A DNA stretch of 38,253 nt. Source: Promethearchaeati archaeon. GTDB lineage: Archaea > Asgardarchaeota > Atabeyarchaeia > Atabeyarchaeales > Atabeyarchaeaceae. Position 1 is the stretch's first letter. Every line of letters starts with the position of its first letter. The notes beneath the pieces are model-generated. The model had not been told where the DNA came from. It did no database searches and saw nothing but the letters and a program-made list of their open reading frames with translations. The stretch covers positions 1 to 38,253 of the forward strand of contig JAHPYV010000001.1 of assembly GCA_019058495.1 (NCBI GenBank), in the 5' to 3' direction. The position numbers and the translations under genes were made by a program. Positions 8,532 to 17,762 of this stretch are shown here, in pieces.

Positions 8532-9578
8532 TTGCCGTGTACAGTAATAGTAGGAGGGTTCTTTGGTGATGAGGGGAAAGGTAAGATTGTGGCTTATCTC
8601 TCGGTCAAGGACCGCCCGACTGTGGTTGCTAGGGCTGGTGTGGGAACGAATGCTGGTCACTCGTTTAACCTCGATGGAGCGTCTGTTAAGCTACGGCAGG
8701 TGCCAAGTGGTTTTCCTTACAGGAATGCTAGACTTTTGATTGGTCCTGGTGTTTTGGTTGATCCGGTTGTATTCTTCGACGAAGTTGAGAAGACCAAAGT
8801 TAACGGAAGAATTGGCGTTGATAAGCAGTGTGCCATTATAGAGCAGCAACACATCGAAAGGGACAAGTCGGACATGCATCTTTCGTCTAAGGTTGGTACG
8901 ACTGGAAGTGGAACGGGACCCTGTAATTCTGATAGAGCATTGAGGCTGACGAAGCTTGCAAAGGATTTACCTGAACTGAAGGAGTACATCGCAGATGTGC
9001 CTAAAGAAGTAAACGATGCGCTGGACAAGAACCAGTCTGTCATTGTGGAGGGAACGCAAGGAACTTTTCTGTCATTATTTCACGGAACTTATCCCTATTG
9101 TACAAGCAAGGATGTCTGCGCCTCGCAGGCATGCGCTGATGTTGGGATTGGACCGACCCGAGTCGATGATGTCCTGGTTATCTTTAAGTCGTTCGTTACT
9201 CGTGTTGGAGCAGGTGAGTTGGCTGGAGAACTTGGCGAAGAGGAGATAGAGCGAAGAGGTTGGGTAGAGTATGGAACTGTGACAGGTAGACTGAGAAGAG
9301 CAGCCCCATTCAACTTCGATCTGGCGCGTAGAGCAGTGATGCTCAACGGAGCAACTCAAGTAGCAATAACCAAACTAGATGTGATATTCCCCGAATGCAA
9401 AGATGCTAAGTCCGAAAAAGATCTTCCAAAGGAAGCTGCTGCATTTATCAAGAAGGTTGAGGGAAGCATCAAGGTGCCGGTTGCACTTGTCGGAACAGGT
9501 CCAGACATTAATTCAATCATAGATTTTAGGGAGAAACGATCTCACCCCAAAGACCAGCAGAAGACTACCAAGAGCTGA
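8532..9578 (+). CDS. purA: Adenylosuccinate synthetase
   Basis: TTG start after GAGGTGAGG; VGGFFGDEGKGKIVAYL, GVGTNAGHSF, VEGTQGTFLSLFHGTYPYCTSKD, TGRLRRAAPFN. Confidence 0.95.
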   Translation: MPCTVIVGGFFGDEGKGKIVAYLSVKDRPTVVARAGVGTNAGHSFNLDGASVKLRQVPSGFPYRNARLLIGPGVLVDPVVFFDEVEKTKVNGRIGVDKQCAIIEQQHIERDKSDMHLSSKVGTTGSGTGPCNSDRALRLTKLAKDLPELKEYIADVPKEVNDALDKNQSVIVEGTQGTFLSLFHGTYPYCTSKDVCASQACADVGIGPTRVDDVLVIFKSFVTRVGAGELAGELGEEEIERRGWVEYGTVTGRLRRAAPFNFDLARRAVMLNGATQVAITKLDVIFPECKDAKSEKDLPKEAAAFIKKVEGSIKVPVALVGTGPDINSIIDFREKRSHPKDQQKTTKS

Positions 9579-9612
9579 CCCCACTATTCGTAGCAGTGAC
9601 CTGGCGATTTCA

Positions 9613-10170
9613 ATGTCGAAGAAAGGTATTCCTAGTAGCGAGAAGAGCTTACTTCTCCTCAGAAAGCTAGGCACAGATGAGAAGGTTATAGAGCACTCTA
9701 TGGCGGTCAGAAGAACTTCACTCGAGATTGCTAAGAGAATTGAGGAAAACGGTGTGGATGTCGACATGAAGCTGGTTGAGGCTGGTGCACTTCTTCATGA
9801 CATCGGAAGATCTAAGGTCCACGGAATAGAACATGGCCGAGTTGGAGGAGAGATATTGCGCGAGCTGGGCTACCCTGATTCTCTTGCCAGAATTGCTGAA
9901 ACTCATGTTCTCTGTGGAGTGTCGAATGAAGATGAGAGTGAATTGTCGGCAACAGGAGAGCAAGACAGCAATCCAGCACGATTAGAAGAGAAGATAGTCT
10001 GTTACGCTGACAAGACGACCCTAGAAAACAAAAGGACTACTTTGGCGAAGCGATTTAGCAAATGGTTCAGGCAGTACGGCAGAAATCCAATGCTTATGCG
10101 TGCCTATCTTCATTCAAAAGAGATTGAGGCTGAATTGAATTCACTGCTATCCCGAAAACGGTCAGATTAG
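9613..10170 (+). CDS. HD-domain phosphohydrolase-like protein (archaeal HDIG type)
   Basis: VIEHSMAVRRTSLEIA...EAGALLHDIGRSKVHGIEHGRVGGEILRELGY. Confidence 0.85.
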   Translation: MSKKGIPSSEKSLLLLRKLGTDEKVIEHSMAVRRTSLEIAKRIEENGVDVDMKLVEAGALLHDIGRSKVHGIEHGRVGGEILRELGYPDSLARIAETHVLCGVSNEDESELSATGEQDSNPARLEEKIVCYADKTTLENKRTTLAKRFSKWFRQYGRNPMLMRAYLHSKEIEAELNSLLSRKRSD

Positions 10171-10186
10171 GCATTACACCGCATTA

Positions 10187-10933
10187 TCAGGGATTAAAGG
10201 TTCTTAGCCTCTTTACTAGCTCGTCTATACCTTTTATTGTTGAAACTGCCAATGAGATATGTTCAGCCTCGGCTATTTTTAGGGCTACAATGTCAACCCT
10301 GTTAGGATCAAGGCCATGTAGCACAATGAGAGCTGGTTTCACTTTGTTTTGAAATCCTATCTGGCTTGTCTTAAAAGCGACGAGAGGTGATCTTCCAGTT
10401 GATACATTGGTGAATATCGCTGATCGCCCTATTGTTTGTCGGTACAACTCAAAAAGCTGCTTGACATCTAGTCTGAGTATCGCGGCTACGCTGTTTATGG
10501 CGGTGTAGCCCCAGACTTCTCTCTCGAGAAATTCTTTGCCAGCGACAACTTTGCAGTGTAGGTATTCACAGAAGTCTTTTGCCTTGACAGGCGCCTGAAA
10601 CTTTCTTAAGTCGAGCAGAATATCAGGGGGTATCCCACTACCGATGACCCTCTTAAGTCCTCTTGAGACGGGGCTCCCTCTGACTTTGTCTAGCAAGAGC
10701 AGTGCGTCGACGAACTTTTTAATAGTTTCGACTCTGGGGGACGACCGTCTTCCACTTTCATAGTCGCTTATGACTGAAGGGGAGATCTCAAGATGAACAG
10801 CAAGTTCCTTCTGTGGCACTTGGAACTTTTCTCTCCACTTCTTCATGATTTTTCCTGGTCCCTCGGAAAGCGCTATTTCGCCAGCGATTCCTTGTGCCAA
10901 ATCTTCGTATTCATTAATGTCTGAATATGACAC
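10187..10933 (-). CDS. XRE-type HTH transcriptional regulator with conserved archaeal C-terminal domain
   Basis: KKWREKFQVPQKELAVHLEISPSVISDYESGRRSSPRVETIKKFVDALL; GTG start with GGAAGGTGA upstream. Confidence 0.85.
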   Translation of the reverse strand: MSYSDINEYEDLAQGIAGEIALSEGPGKIMKKWREKFQVPQKELAVHLEISPSVISDYESGRRSSPRVETIKKFVDALLLLDKVRGSPVSRGLKRVIGSGIPPDILLDLRKFQAPVKAKDFCEYLHCKVVAGKEFLEREVWGYTAINSVAAILRLDVKQLFELYRQTIGRSAIFTNVSTGRSPLVAFKTSQIGFQNKVKPALIVLHGLDPNRVDIVALKIAEAEHISLAVSTIKGIDELVKRLRTFNP

Positions 10934-10946
10934 GCGAATTCACCTT

Positions 10947-11009
10947 CCGATCCTAACCTACTGTTACCAGATGTAACCCGCACGGGTTCGAATGCATAGG
11001 TGCTATCGG
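10947..11009 (-). promoter_or_regulatory. Nested inverted repeats in the leader/promoter of the HTH gene
   Basis: CCGAT/ATCGG outer pair, ACCTA/TAGGT second pair, GTTAC-CAGAT-GTAAC hairpin and perfect AACCCGCACGGGTT dyad (10975-10988), ending next to the SD. Confidence 0.4.
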
Positions 11010-11253
11010 TGAAAAACCAGGTCGATTATAGTTCCCAAGGCCCGTGAAGAACTTGGAAATTGAGCGAGGTATTCACTTATCATGTGGTTAACAGTTTAAA
11101 TACTTTTTGATATGGGAATCAAAATCCGTAACAGAACAATGACGAATACGTGGAATTAGTAAACATTATAACCAATGAAGGCGAAGCAGAAGGCTGTATA
11201 CAGATGATTCGGATATTTTTGAAAAGAGGTTGTAGGAAGGAGGATTACTAGGA

Positions 11254-12066
11254 TTGTCTGATGGTCTTTTCCCAAATGACATTCTGGCACTCCTTATAAC
11301 ATACACTTACGTGTTCATAGTAATAGGGCTTGGAACAGTTCTCCGCAAAAGAAAAGGGCGAGAGAAATCAGATGTCTCTCGAAAGATCGTTCATATTGGG
11401 GCTGGCAACTCTATTCTATTCTGGCCGCTTTACGAACATGCTTGGGCCGTATCAATAGCCCCATGGACACTTGCGATCTTCGTTCTTCTTCTGACTCCAA
11501 AGAGCCGTGTCAAACCATTTAGGGATATGTTTGAATCGATGGCTAGGGAACTGGACCGGAAGAAAGGACATATCATTGGACCACTTTTGTATATTATCTC
11601 GATTGGATTGCTGGTCTCAGCATTTGGCTATGGATCATATTTCCCTTACTTCTTCATAGGTGCCATCGGAATTGAGATAATGATCTGGGGTGACGGTCTA
11701 GCCTGCCTTTTCGGTAAAAAATTCGGGAGCAGCACTCAATACGAAGTCTTTGGTTGTAGTAGAAGCGTAGTCGGTTCAATATCTCTCTTCGTCTTTGGAT
11801 TCATTGCATCAGTGGTCACAATGTTCTACTTCAATTTCATTGTACCTGTAATCCGGTCTGCCTATGCATTACCTCTGGGACTTCCTTTCATTACAATGCT
11901 TGAGATCGCCCTGATCGCTGCTTTCCTTGCCATGATTATCGAGGCGGTAACACCTTTTGGAATCGACAACATCACTGTTCCGTTGTTGGTGACCCTTGTA
12001 GTTTTTATAATACTGTTCGAGATGGGATTCGTTATTCCAGTCGCTTGGCAATGGTTTGTTCAGTAA
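11254..12066 (+). CDS. Multipass membrane protein, phosphatidate cytidylyltransferase / dolichol-phytol kinase family
   Basis: TTG start after AGGAGG; hydrophobic segments, SRKIVHIGAGN and EIMIWGDGLACLFGKKFG...CSRSVVGSISLFVFG. Confidence 0.75.
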   Translation: MSDGLFPNDILALLITYTYVFIVIGLGTVLRKRKGREKSDVSRKIVHIGAGNSILFWPLYEHAWAVSIAPWTLAIFVLLLTPKSRVKPFRDMFESMARELDRKKGHIIGPLLYIISIGLLVSAFGYGSYFPYFFIGAIGIEIMIWGDGLACLFGKKFGSSTQYEVFGCSRSVVGSISLFVFGFIASVVTMFYFNFIVPVIRSAYALPLGLPFITMLEIALIAAFLAMIIEAVTPFGIDNITVPLLVTLVVFIILFEMGFVIPVAWQWFVQ

Positions 12067-12133
12067 GTAGGCAACGAGGAAGAAGATGGAGGGTCTGGAG
12101 CTGAGAGCAGCCACAGTTATTAGCCCTGCTTTC

Positions 12134-12320
12134 TTAGGATCCACGATTTACAATGAGATCGATCAACATCGTTGGAAACTTTCTGATCAAATCATAGAGT
12201 CTTTCAGTTCCCTCGGTTGAGAGATAAAGTTCCAGTTCTTGTTCTACGACTTTGCCTTTCTCTCTTCAAGTACCATGCAAATGCCCGAATTAAGGCTTCC
12301 CATTTATTCGCAACCCAAGA
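12134..12320 (-). pseudogene. Decayed ORF remnant with apparent frameshift
   Basis: Minus-strand frames give SWVANKWEALIRAFAWYLKRERQ, then after a frame change KVVEQELELYLSTEGTERLYDLIRKFPTMLIDLIVNRGS*; protein-like but broken. Confidence 0.4.
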
Positions 12321-12477
12321 TTAGCTATATTACTAATTGATGATTATTATCAGGGTTAGGAAAGAACGAACCGATAGCCAGAATTCACAACTAATAGTTA
12401 TGCATCTCAATTTAGAGCCATACTTCTATGCTCTTGGTCACTAGCCTAGCTTTACAGCGTGGAGGTGGACGGCTATC

Positions 12478-13659
12478 ATGCCATTACCGCTGGAAGAAAT
12501 TCGAGTATTAGATCTTTCAAGGTTGTTGCCCGGCCCGTACTGCTCCCTGATTCTGGCGGACTTGGGTGCAGAAGTGATCAAAATCGAGGAACCTGGTTTT
12601 GGAGATTACATACGCTGGATTCCGCCTTTGATTCACGGGAAAAGTTATCGCTTTCTTGTCCTGAATCGCAACAAGAAAAGTGTCACACTGGACCTGAAGA
12701 CACCTGAAGGAAGAGAAATCTTTCTTAAGCTAGCAGCAAAGTCAGATGTCGTTCTAGAAAGTTTCAGACCGGGTGTAACCAAACGGCTCAGAATCGGTTA
12801 CGACGAGTTGAAGGCCATAAATCCACGAATAATCTATTGCGCGATCTCTGGATACGGCCAAGATGGCCCCTACAGCACTCTTCCAGGGCACGACATTGAT
12901 TATATTGGCTTCGCAGGGATACTCGGCATAACAGGTGAAAAGAATGGACCACCAATAATACCTGGCGTTCAGATCGCCGATGTTGGAGGAGGAGGAATGC
13001 TTGCTGCCACATCAATACTTGCCGCATTATTGGCAAGGACTAAGACCGGTAGAGGACAGTTCGTGGACGTTTCAATGCTTGATGGAGTAGTCTCATGGCT
13101 CACGATACATGCGGCTGAATACTTTGGCGAAGGCAAATCACCTGAACGCGGTAGAATGATGCTCTCAGGTGGATTGGCTGCATACAATGTTTATGAAACT
13201 AAGGACGGTAGGTATCTAACCTTGGGCATTCTTGAGGAGTGGTTCTGGAAAAACCTATGTGAAGCGCTCAAAAGGGAGGATCTATCCAAGGCCAACTTCA
13301 TGAACCCAAATGAACAACCAAAGCTATTCTCAGCACTCAAGGAGGTATTTAAGACGAAAACCCTTTCTGAATGGATCAGTTTCCTCGGCGCTGCTGATGT
13401 TCCGTGTGGACCAGTAAACTCGATAGAAGACGCCTTCAAAGACAAGCAGGTACTTCATAGAAAGATGCTTGTCGAGATGGAAGATCCAGTTGCAGGAAGA
13501 ATAAAGCAGATAGGAATACCAATAAAGCTCTCAGAAACGCCAGGAAGTATTAGAAGTCTACCTCCAGAACTCGGTCAACATACAGAAGAGATACTAACAA
13601 GGGTAGCAGGTCTAACCAAAGAGGAAGTCAAGAGACTTCGGAAAGTCAAGGTTGTATGA
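12478..13659 (+). CDS. CoA-transferase family III (CaiB/BaiF)
   Basis: IRVLDLSRLLPGPYCSLILADLGAEVIKIEEPGFGD, NRNKKSVTLDLKTPEGR, GYGQDGPYSTLPGHDIDY; SD GGAGGTGG upstream. Confidence 0.93.
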   Translation: MPLPLEEIRVLDLSRLLPGPYCSLILADLGAEVIKIEEPGFGDYIRWIPPLIHGKSYRFLVLNRNKKSVTLDLKTPEGREIFLKLAAKSDVVLESFRPGVTKRLRIGYDELKAINPRIIYCAISGYGQDGPYSTLPGHDIDYIGFAGILGITGEKNGPPIIPGVQIADVGGGGMLAATSILAALLARTKTGRGQFVDVSMLDGVVSWLTIHAAEYFGEGKSPERGRMMLSGGLAAYNVYETKDGRYLTLGILEEWFWKNLCEALKREDLSKANFMNPNEQPKLFSALKEVFKTKTLSEWISFLGAADVPCGPVNSIEDAFKDKQVLHRKMLVEMEDPVAGRIKQIGIPIKLSETPGSIRSLPPELGQHTEEILTRVAGLTKEEVKRLRKVKVV

Positions 13660-13912
13660 AAGTCAACACGATTAACTTACTGGATTCTGGCAAATTGACG
13701 CGGTTCGCCGATGTTAGATCATATTGATGATTTAGATTTTCTTGTGGGAACTTCAGCATCATCCACCGTCAGAATTCGCATTCGATCTCCTGCTTTTTTT
13801 GCTACACTTATGTCTTTCTGTTTATAGGCTATGTTCGTAATACTTCTGGTAAGCGGAATAATACTCAACTTTATAAGGAAACAGCTTAACCTATATTTAG
13901 TGCCTAGGAATC

Positions 13913-13920
13913 TATTTATA
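13913..13920 (+). promoter_or_regulatory. Candidate TATA box for the SCP2 gene
   Basis: TATTTATA about 50 nt upstream of the ATG, with SD AAAGGAGGA at 13951. Confidence 0.5.
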
Positions 13921-13969
13921 GACGGTTTCAAGAATTTTATTCCGTTAGAAAAAGGAGGAACGAGGAAAA

Positions 13970-14365
13970 ATGTCTAAGAAACCAGCAAAACCAGCAGCAA
14001 AGCCAGCAGCAAAGCCAGCAGCAAAAGGTTCACCATTGATGGACGCAGTCGGCACACTAGTTGGACAAATTAACAAGTCCTCTGCAGCACAAGCTGAACT
14101 CGAAGACTGGGATCGTGTAATGCAGTTTGCAGTTAGCGACGGGGCACCATTCTACGTTGAGTTCAAAGCCAAGAAAGCGGCGGGCCCAAACGCTGGAACA
14201 CACTCATCCCCAGACATTACCCTGGAGGCAGATACAGCCACTTTCACAGGTATGTTGAAGGGTGAGATCGACGCCACCTCTGCATACATGGGAGGACAGC
14301 TAAGGATCCAGGGACCACTTCCCGACGCTATCAAGTTCAGAACGATCCTAGAGGCTGTTAGATAG
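13970..14365 (+). CDS. SCP2 sterol-carrier-domain protein with Lys/Ala/Pro repeat tail
   Basis: FYVEFKAKKAAG...PDITLEADTATFTGMLKGEIDATSAYMGGQLRIQGPLPDAIKFRTIL; N-terminal PAKPAAKPAAKPAAK. Confidence 0.85.
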   Translation: MSKKPAKPAAKPAAKPAAKGSPLMDAVGTLVGQINKSSAAQAELEDWDRVMQFAVSDGAPFYVEFKAKKAAGPNAGTHSSPDITLEADTATFTGMLKGEIDATSAYMGGQLRIQGPLPDAIKFRTILEAVR

Positions 14366-14470
14366 GATTTCAGCTTCAAGACATTCAACAACTGCTGACT
14401 TAATCTCTTTCTTTTTTTGTTCTACTTCTTGCTTGTCCATACCAAGTTGACAAGTGGTGATACTAGAGCA

Positions 14471-14938
14471 ATGAACCCTGATCGAGGCAAAATGGATTCA
14501 TCTTTGATACCAGGGCCGCTTTTAAAGAAGATCAAAGACTATTATCCTCATCATCCCGATCTGATGAAGGATCTAAGCGTTGGCGCCATATGGGAGTATC
14601 ACATCAGAGGACCCACTTTAGAGGGTTATGAAAGGATTGTATTTCATTTGAAAAAACTGGCTGATGGCCGTTTAGAACTTGGCGTTGGACCAGCGCCAGA
14701 AACCCCTGATTTGATTCTATACTTCACCGAAGAAGCAATAATGGAACTAATATCATCGTCTCCTGACGCTGTAACGTACTATGCAAACTACTCAAGGATT
14801 ATGAAGGAAGGATCAGGTACGCGCGACTTGGATTACAAAGTAAACAAAAGCAAAATGCCGCTCTGGAGACTTGGCTATCGGGAATGGGCGAAAAGATATT
14901 CTTTCATGGATCAAGTTGGGGAAAAAGAACTGAGATGA
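14471..14938 (+). CDS. SCP2-like domain protein
   Basis: VFHLKKLADGRLELGVGPAPETPDLILYFTEEAIMELISSS...; start refined to ATG 14471; domain matches the C-terminus of the 14989..16548 product. Confidence 0.65.
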   Translation: MNPDRGKMDSSLIPGPLLKKIKDYYPHHPDLMKDLSVGAIWEYHIRGPTLEGYERIVFHLKKLADGRLELGVGPAPETPDLILYFTEEAIMELISSSPDAVTYYANYSRIMKEGSGTRDLDYKVNKSKMPLWRLGYREWAKRYSFMDQVGEKELR

Positions 14939-14988
14939 GGAAAAGAAACTGGCCGTGTGGAAACCTACCAATATTCCTTTTGTGTCTG

Positions 14989-16548
14989 CTACTCTTCTTC
15001 TAGTATCCCTGCTTCTCTGGCGAACTTCCCGTATCCCATTCTTATGAGTGTCTTTGTACTCTTATTCAGAATGAAATCGATCCACTTTGTTTCGGTAGGT
15101 TCGTTATAGAATCGACCGAATTTCTTGGCATACTCATCTCTGTTATCGCTTGCCACTAGATCTCTGACTGCTTCTGGTGAGAAGTTTAATGCAACATCCG
15201 CTCTTTCTGCACGTCCAGGCTTGATCTCTATCCCACCTTGCAGTCGTTTGACGTGGAACACAGACAGAGGCTTTTCTCCTTTGTCGAATGAATTCCATGA
15301 GTTGAACTTTGCAAAGTCGAGGATTGAATCAATAACGAGATCCTCAAAGATCTCTGGATGATTCTCCAAGTAACTTGGAAAGTTGTCTTCTGTCAAGGCA
15401 ACGTCTTTGAAAGACCCAGCGCCAGTTTCCTCTTCGCCAACTCCTGCGCTGAGATTGTCGGCAAGATATTCAACCATATCTGCGATCTTGACTAATCCGT
15501 TTGATCTATCAGTCAGGTTTGTCTTGCAGAACGGACAGGCTGTGAGAACCAGATCCGCCTTGATCTCTAGTGCTTCACCTATTCGTTGTCTCGCGATTTG
15601 GCCAGCAAGATCAGGGTAGGTGGATTTCACCCCGCCTCCTGCACCGCAACAGTGCGCATAGCTTCTGTTTGTCTTCATTTCGACTAGCTCTACGCCTTTG
15701 ACCCTCTCAATTAACCTTCTCGGCGACTCATATACGCCGCCATGTCTGCCGAGGTGGCAAGGGTCATGGTACGTAACTCTAATTGGTTTGTTAGTGGAGA
15801 ATTGTATCAGTTTCTTATCCGCGAGCTGATCGAGCAGTTCTGTTATGTGAAGTACCTTGAATTGCAGACCATCGTCGCTACTCGCACTCTGGTATGTATC
15901 TTTGTAAGTTCTGTAGCAGCCAGCACAAGATGTAACAACTGTCTCCGCTCCAGTTCTCTTGATTTCATCGATGTTATGCCTCATCACTTCTCTTCCCAAA
16001 TTGTCATACCCAAGCCTAAGGTGTACGGATCCACAACACCACTCGTCTTCAAGCAACGTGAAGTCTTGGCCCGCAAATTCCAGTAGTTTAATGGTAGCTT
16101 CGGCAACGCTTCGCTGTCTGTAAGACGCTGTGCAGCCAACGAAATACACTGTTTTAGCATGTCTTGGCATTTCTTGGCCTTTCAAGAAGTCTCTCCTTCT
16201 TGAATGAGGTTCTCCATACGGGTTGTGGTGATTCAAAGTCGAGTCACTGATGCTGAGATGCTTTTCAATGGTTAAGCCTTGAGAGACAACGTCCTTTCTC
16301 AATGCCTCAATCATTGAGGGGGTATCGATGCCGCCCGGAATGGCAAGACATGTTTCCTTACAGTTGGCGCAAGTGGTGCATGTGTAGAGCCAGTCTAGGA
16401 GTTTCCTATCTGGTTTGATTCTTCCCTCAAGGAGTTTCTTTAGTACAATTATTCTGCCCCGGGCATCTGTGGGCGACTTCCGCGTCAAGTCGGTTGACGA
16501 TGAATGAGCCTGAGGGCCCTTCCTTCTTCGATTCTTGGCGCTTTCCAT
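14989..16548 (-). CDS. HdrD/GlpC-type Fe-S oxidoreductase (one 4Fe-4S motif, two CCG domains) with C-terminal SCP2-like domain
   Basis: CTTCANCKETC; WCCGS...CAGCYRTY; CHLGRHGG...HCCGAGGG...CPFCKTNL; C-terminal VFHVKRLQGGIEIKPG...ADVALNFSPEAVRDLV. Confidence 0.85.
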   Translation of the reverse strand: MESAKNRRRKGPQAHSSSTDLTRKSPTDARGRIIVLKKLLEGRIKPDRKLLDWLYTCTTCANCKETCLAIPGGIDTPSMIEALRKDVVSQGLTIEKHLSISDSTLNHHNPYGEPHSRRRDFLKGQEMPRHAKTVYFVGCTASYRQRSVAEATIKLLEFAGQDFTLLEDEWCCGSVHLRLGYDNLGREVMRHNIDEIKRTGAETVVTSCAGCYRTYKDTYQSASSDDGLQFKVLHITELLDQLADKKLIQFSTNKPIRVTYHDPCHLGRHGGVYESPRRLIERVKGVELVEMKTNRSYAHCCGAGGGVKSTYPDLAGQIARQRIGEALEIKADLVLTACPFCKTNLTDRSNGLVKIADMVEYLADNLSAGVGEEETGAGSFKDVALTEDNFPSYLENHPEIFEDLVIDSILDFAKFNSWNSFDKGEKPLSVFHVKRLQGGIEIKPGRAERADVALNFSPEAVRDLVASDNRDEYAKKFGRFYNEPTETKWIDFILNKSTKTLIRMGYGKFAREAGILEEE

Positions 16549-16782
16549 GCGATAACTCTATCTTCTTTCCCAGTTTCGTTCGCTTTTTTTCACACCTAAG
16601 ACGCTACAAAAAACACGTGGACGATAGCAGTTGTTCGATCCTTTTATGATCTGTGAGGGCTGAGTAGAGTGAAACTTTAATTACTAATTGTCTTTACACT
16701 GATCCTTAGAGATGATTAACTATATTTCATTCATATGTTTGATTGGGATCTTTAGTTCCAACGTGTGTGAGGTTTGTGAAAT

Positions 16783-17754
16783 ATGAGTGACGAGTCTCCA
16801 CTCTGGACAGAGAAGTACAGGCCCCGTAGCCTCTCAGAGATAACTAATCAAAAGGAGATAGTTGAGCGCTTAAAGATGTTCGTCAAGGAGAAGAATGTTC
16901 CCCATCTGTTATTTGCTGGTCCTCCTGGAACTGGGAAGACTACTGCAATACTAGCGCTTGCTCATGATTTGTATGGTGGTCGAGTTGAAGGAAATATCCT
17001 TGAGCTCAATGCGAGTGACGAACGAGGCATAAATGTTGTAAGAACTAGAATCAAGGATTTTGCGCGAACGATCCCAATTAGTGATGTGCCCTTTAAGATA
17101 ATAGTATTGGATGAAGCTGACGCGGTGACATCTGATGCTCAGAATGCGCTCAGGAGAACGATGGAACGATATTCGAAGAATTCTCGATTCACACTTCTCT
17201 GTAATTACTCGAGCAAGATAATTGAGCCTATACAGAGTCGATGCGCCGTTTTCCGCTTTGCGCCGCTACGTGAGAAAGATCTTACTTTGAGACTGAAATT
17301 CATTGCTGATAGGGAGTCTGTGAAGCTCGACGAATCAGGTTTGAAGGCGGTTCTCTACATTGCTGGCGGTGATCTTAGGCGAGCAATAAACACATTGCAG
17401 GGAGCATCTGCCATGGGTGGAAATCTCACTGAGGACATTGTTTTCAAGGTTGCGAGCAGGGCGAGACCAGAAGAAGTCCTGAGGATGCTCGAATCGGCGC
17501 TATCAGGCAACTTCATGGACGCTAGAAATATGTTACACGAACTTCTCATAAACTATGGTCTCTCGGGAACTGACGTGATTAGGCAAATCCACAGAGAGAT
17601 CTTCAACCTTAAGATCCCTGAAGTTGAGAAAGTCAAATTAACGGACCATGTTGGGGAGATCGATTACCGCCTAACTCAGGGCGCAAATGAAGAAATTCAA
17701 CTGAGTGCCTTGCTTGCTCAGTTCACGAGCGCTGGCTGCAAAATGAACCGCTAG
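16783..17754 (+). CDS. rfcS: Replication factor C small subunit
   Basis: WTEKYRPRSLSEITNQ, FAGPPGTGKTTAILALAHDLYG, LDEADAVTSDAQNALRRTMERYS. Confidence 0.97.
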   Translation: MSDESPLWTEKYRPRSLSEITNQKEIVERLKMFVKEKNVPHLLFAGPPGTGKTTAILALAHDLYGGRVEGNILELNASDERGINVVRTRIKDFARTIPISDVPFKIIVLDEADAVTSDAQNALRRTMERYSKNSRFTLLCNYSSKIIEPIQSRCAVFRFAPLREKDLTLRLKFIADRESVKLDESGLKAVLYIAGGDLRRAINTLQGASAMGGNLTEDIVFKVASRARPEEVLRMLESALSGNFMDARNMLHELLINYGLSGTDVIRQIHREIFNLKIPEVEKVKLTDHVGEIDYRLTQGANEEIQLSALLAQFTSAGCKMNR

Positions 17755-17762
17755 TTCAAAGT

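Noticed and set aside
10975-11005. tRNA-like TTCGAAT segment (CACGGGTTCGAATGCAT)
   Set aside because: The T-stem does not pair (GGG against GCA) and no cloverleaf or acceptor stem fits; better explained as overlapping dyads.
13719-13931. 70-aa minus-strand ORF in the gap before the SCP2 gene (…AKKAGDRMRILTVDDAEVPTRKSKSSI)
   Set aside because: The C-terminal half looks protein-like, but there is no convincing start or SD and I recognise no family; worth only a conservation check.
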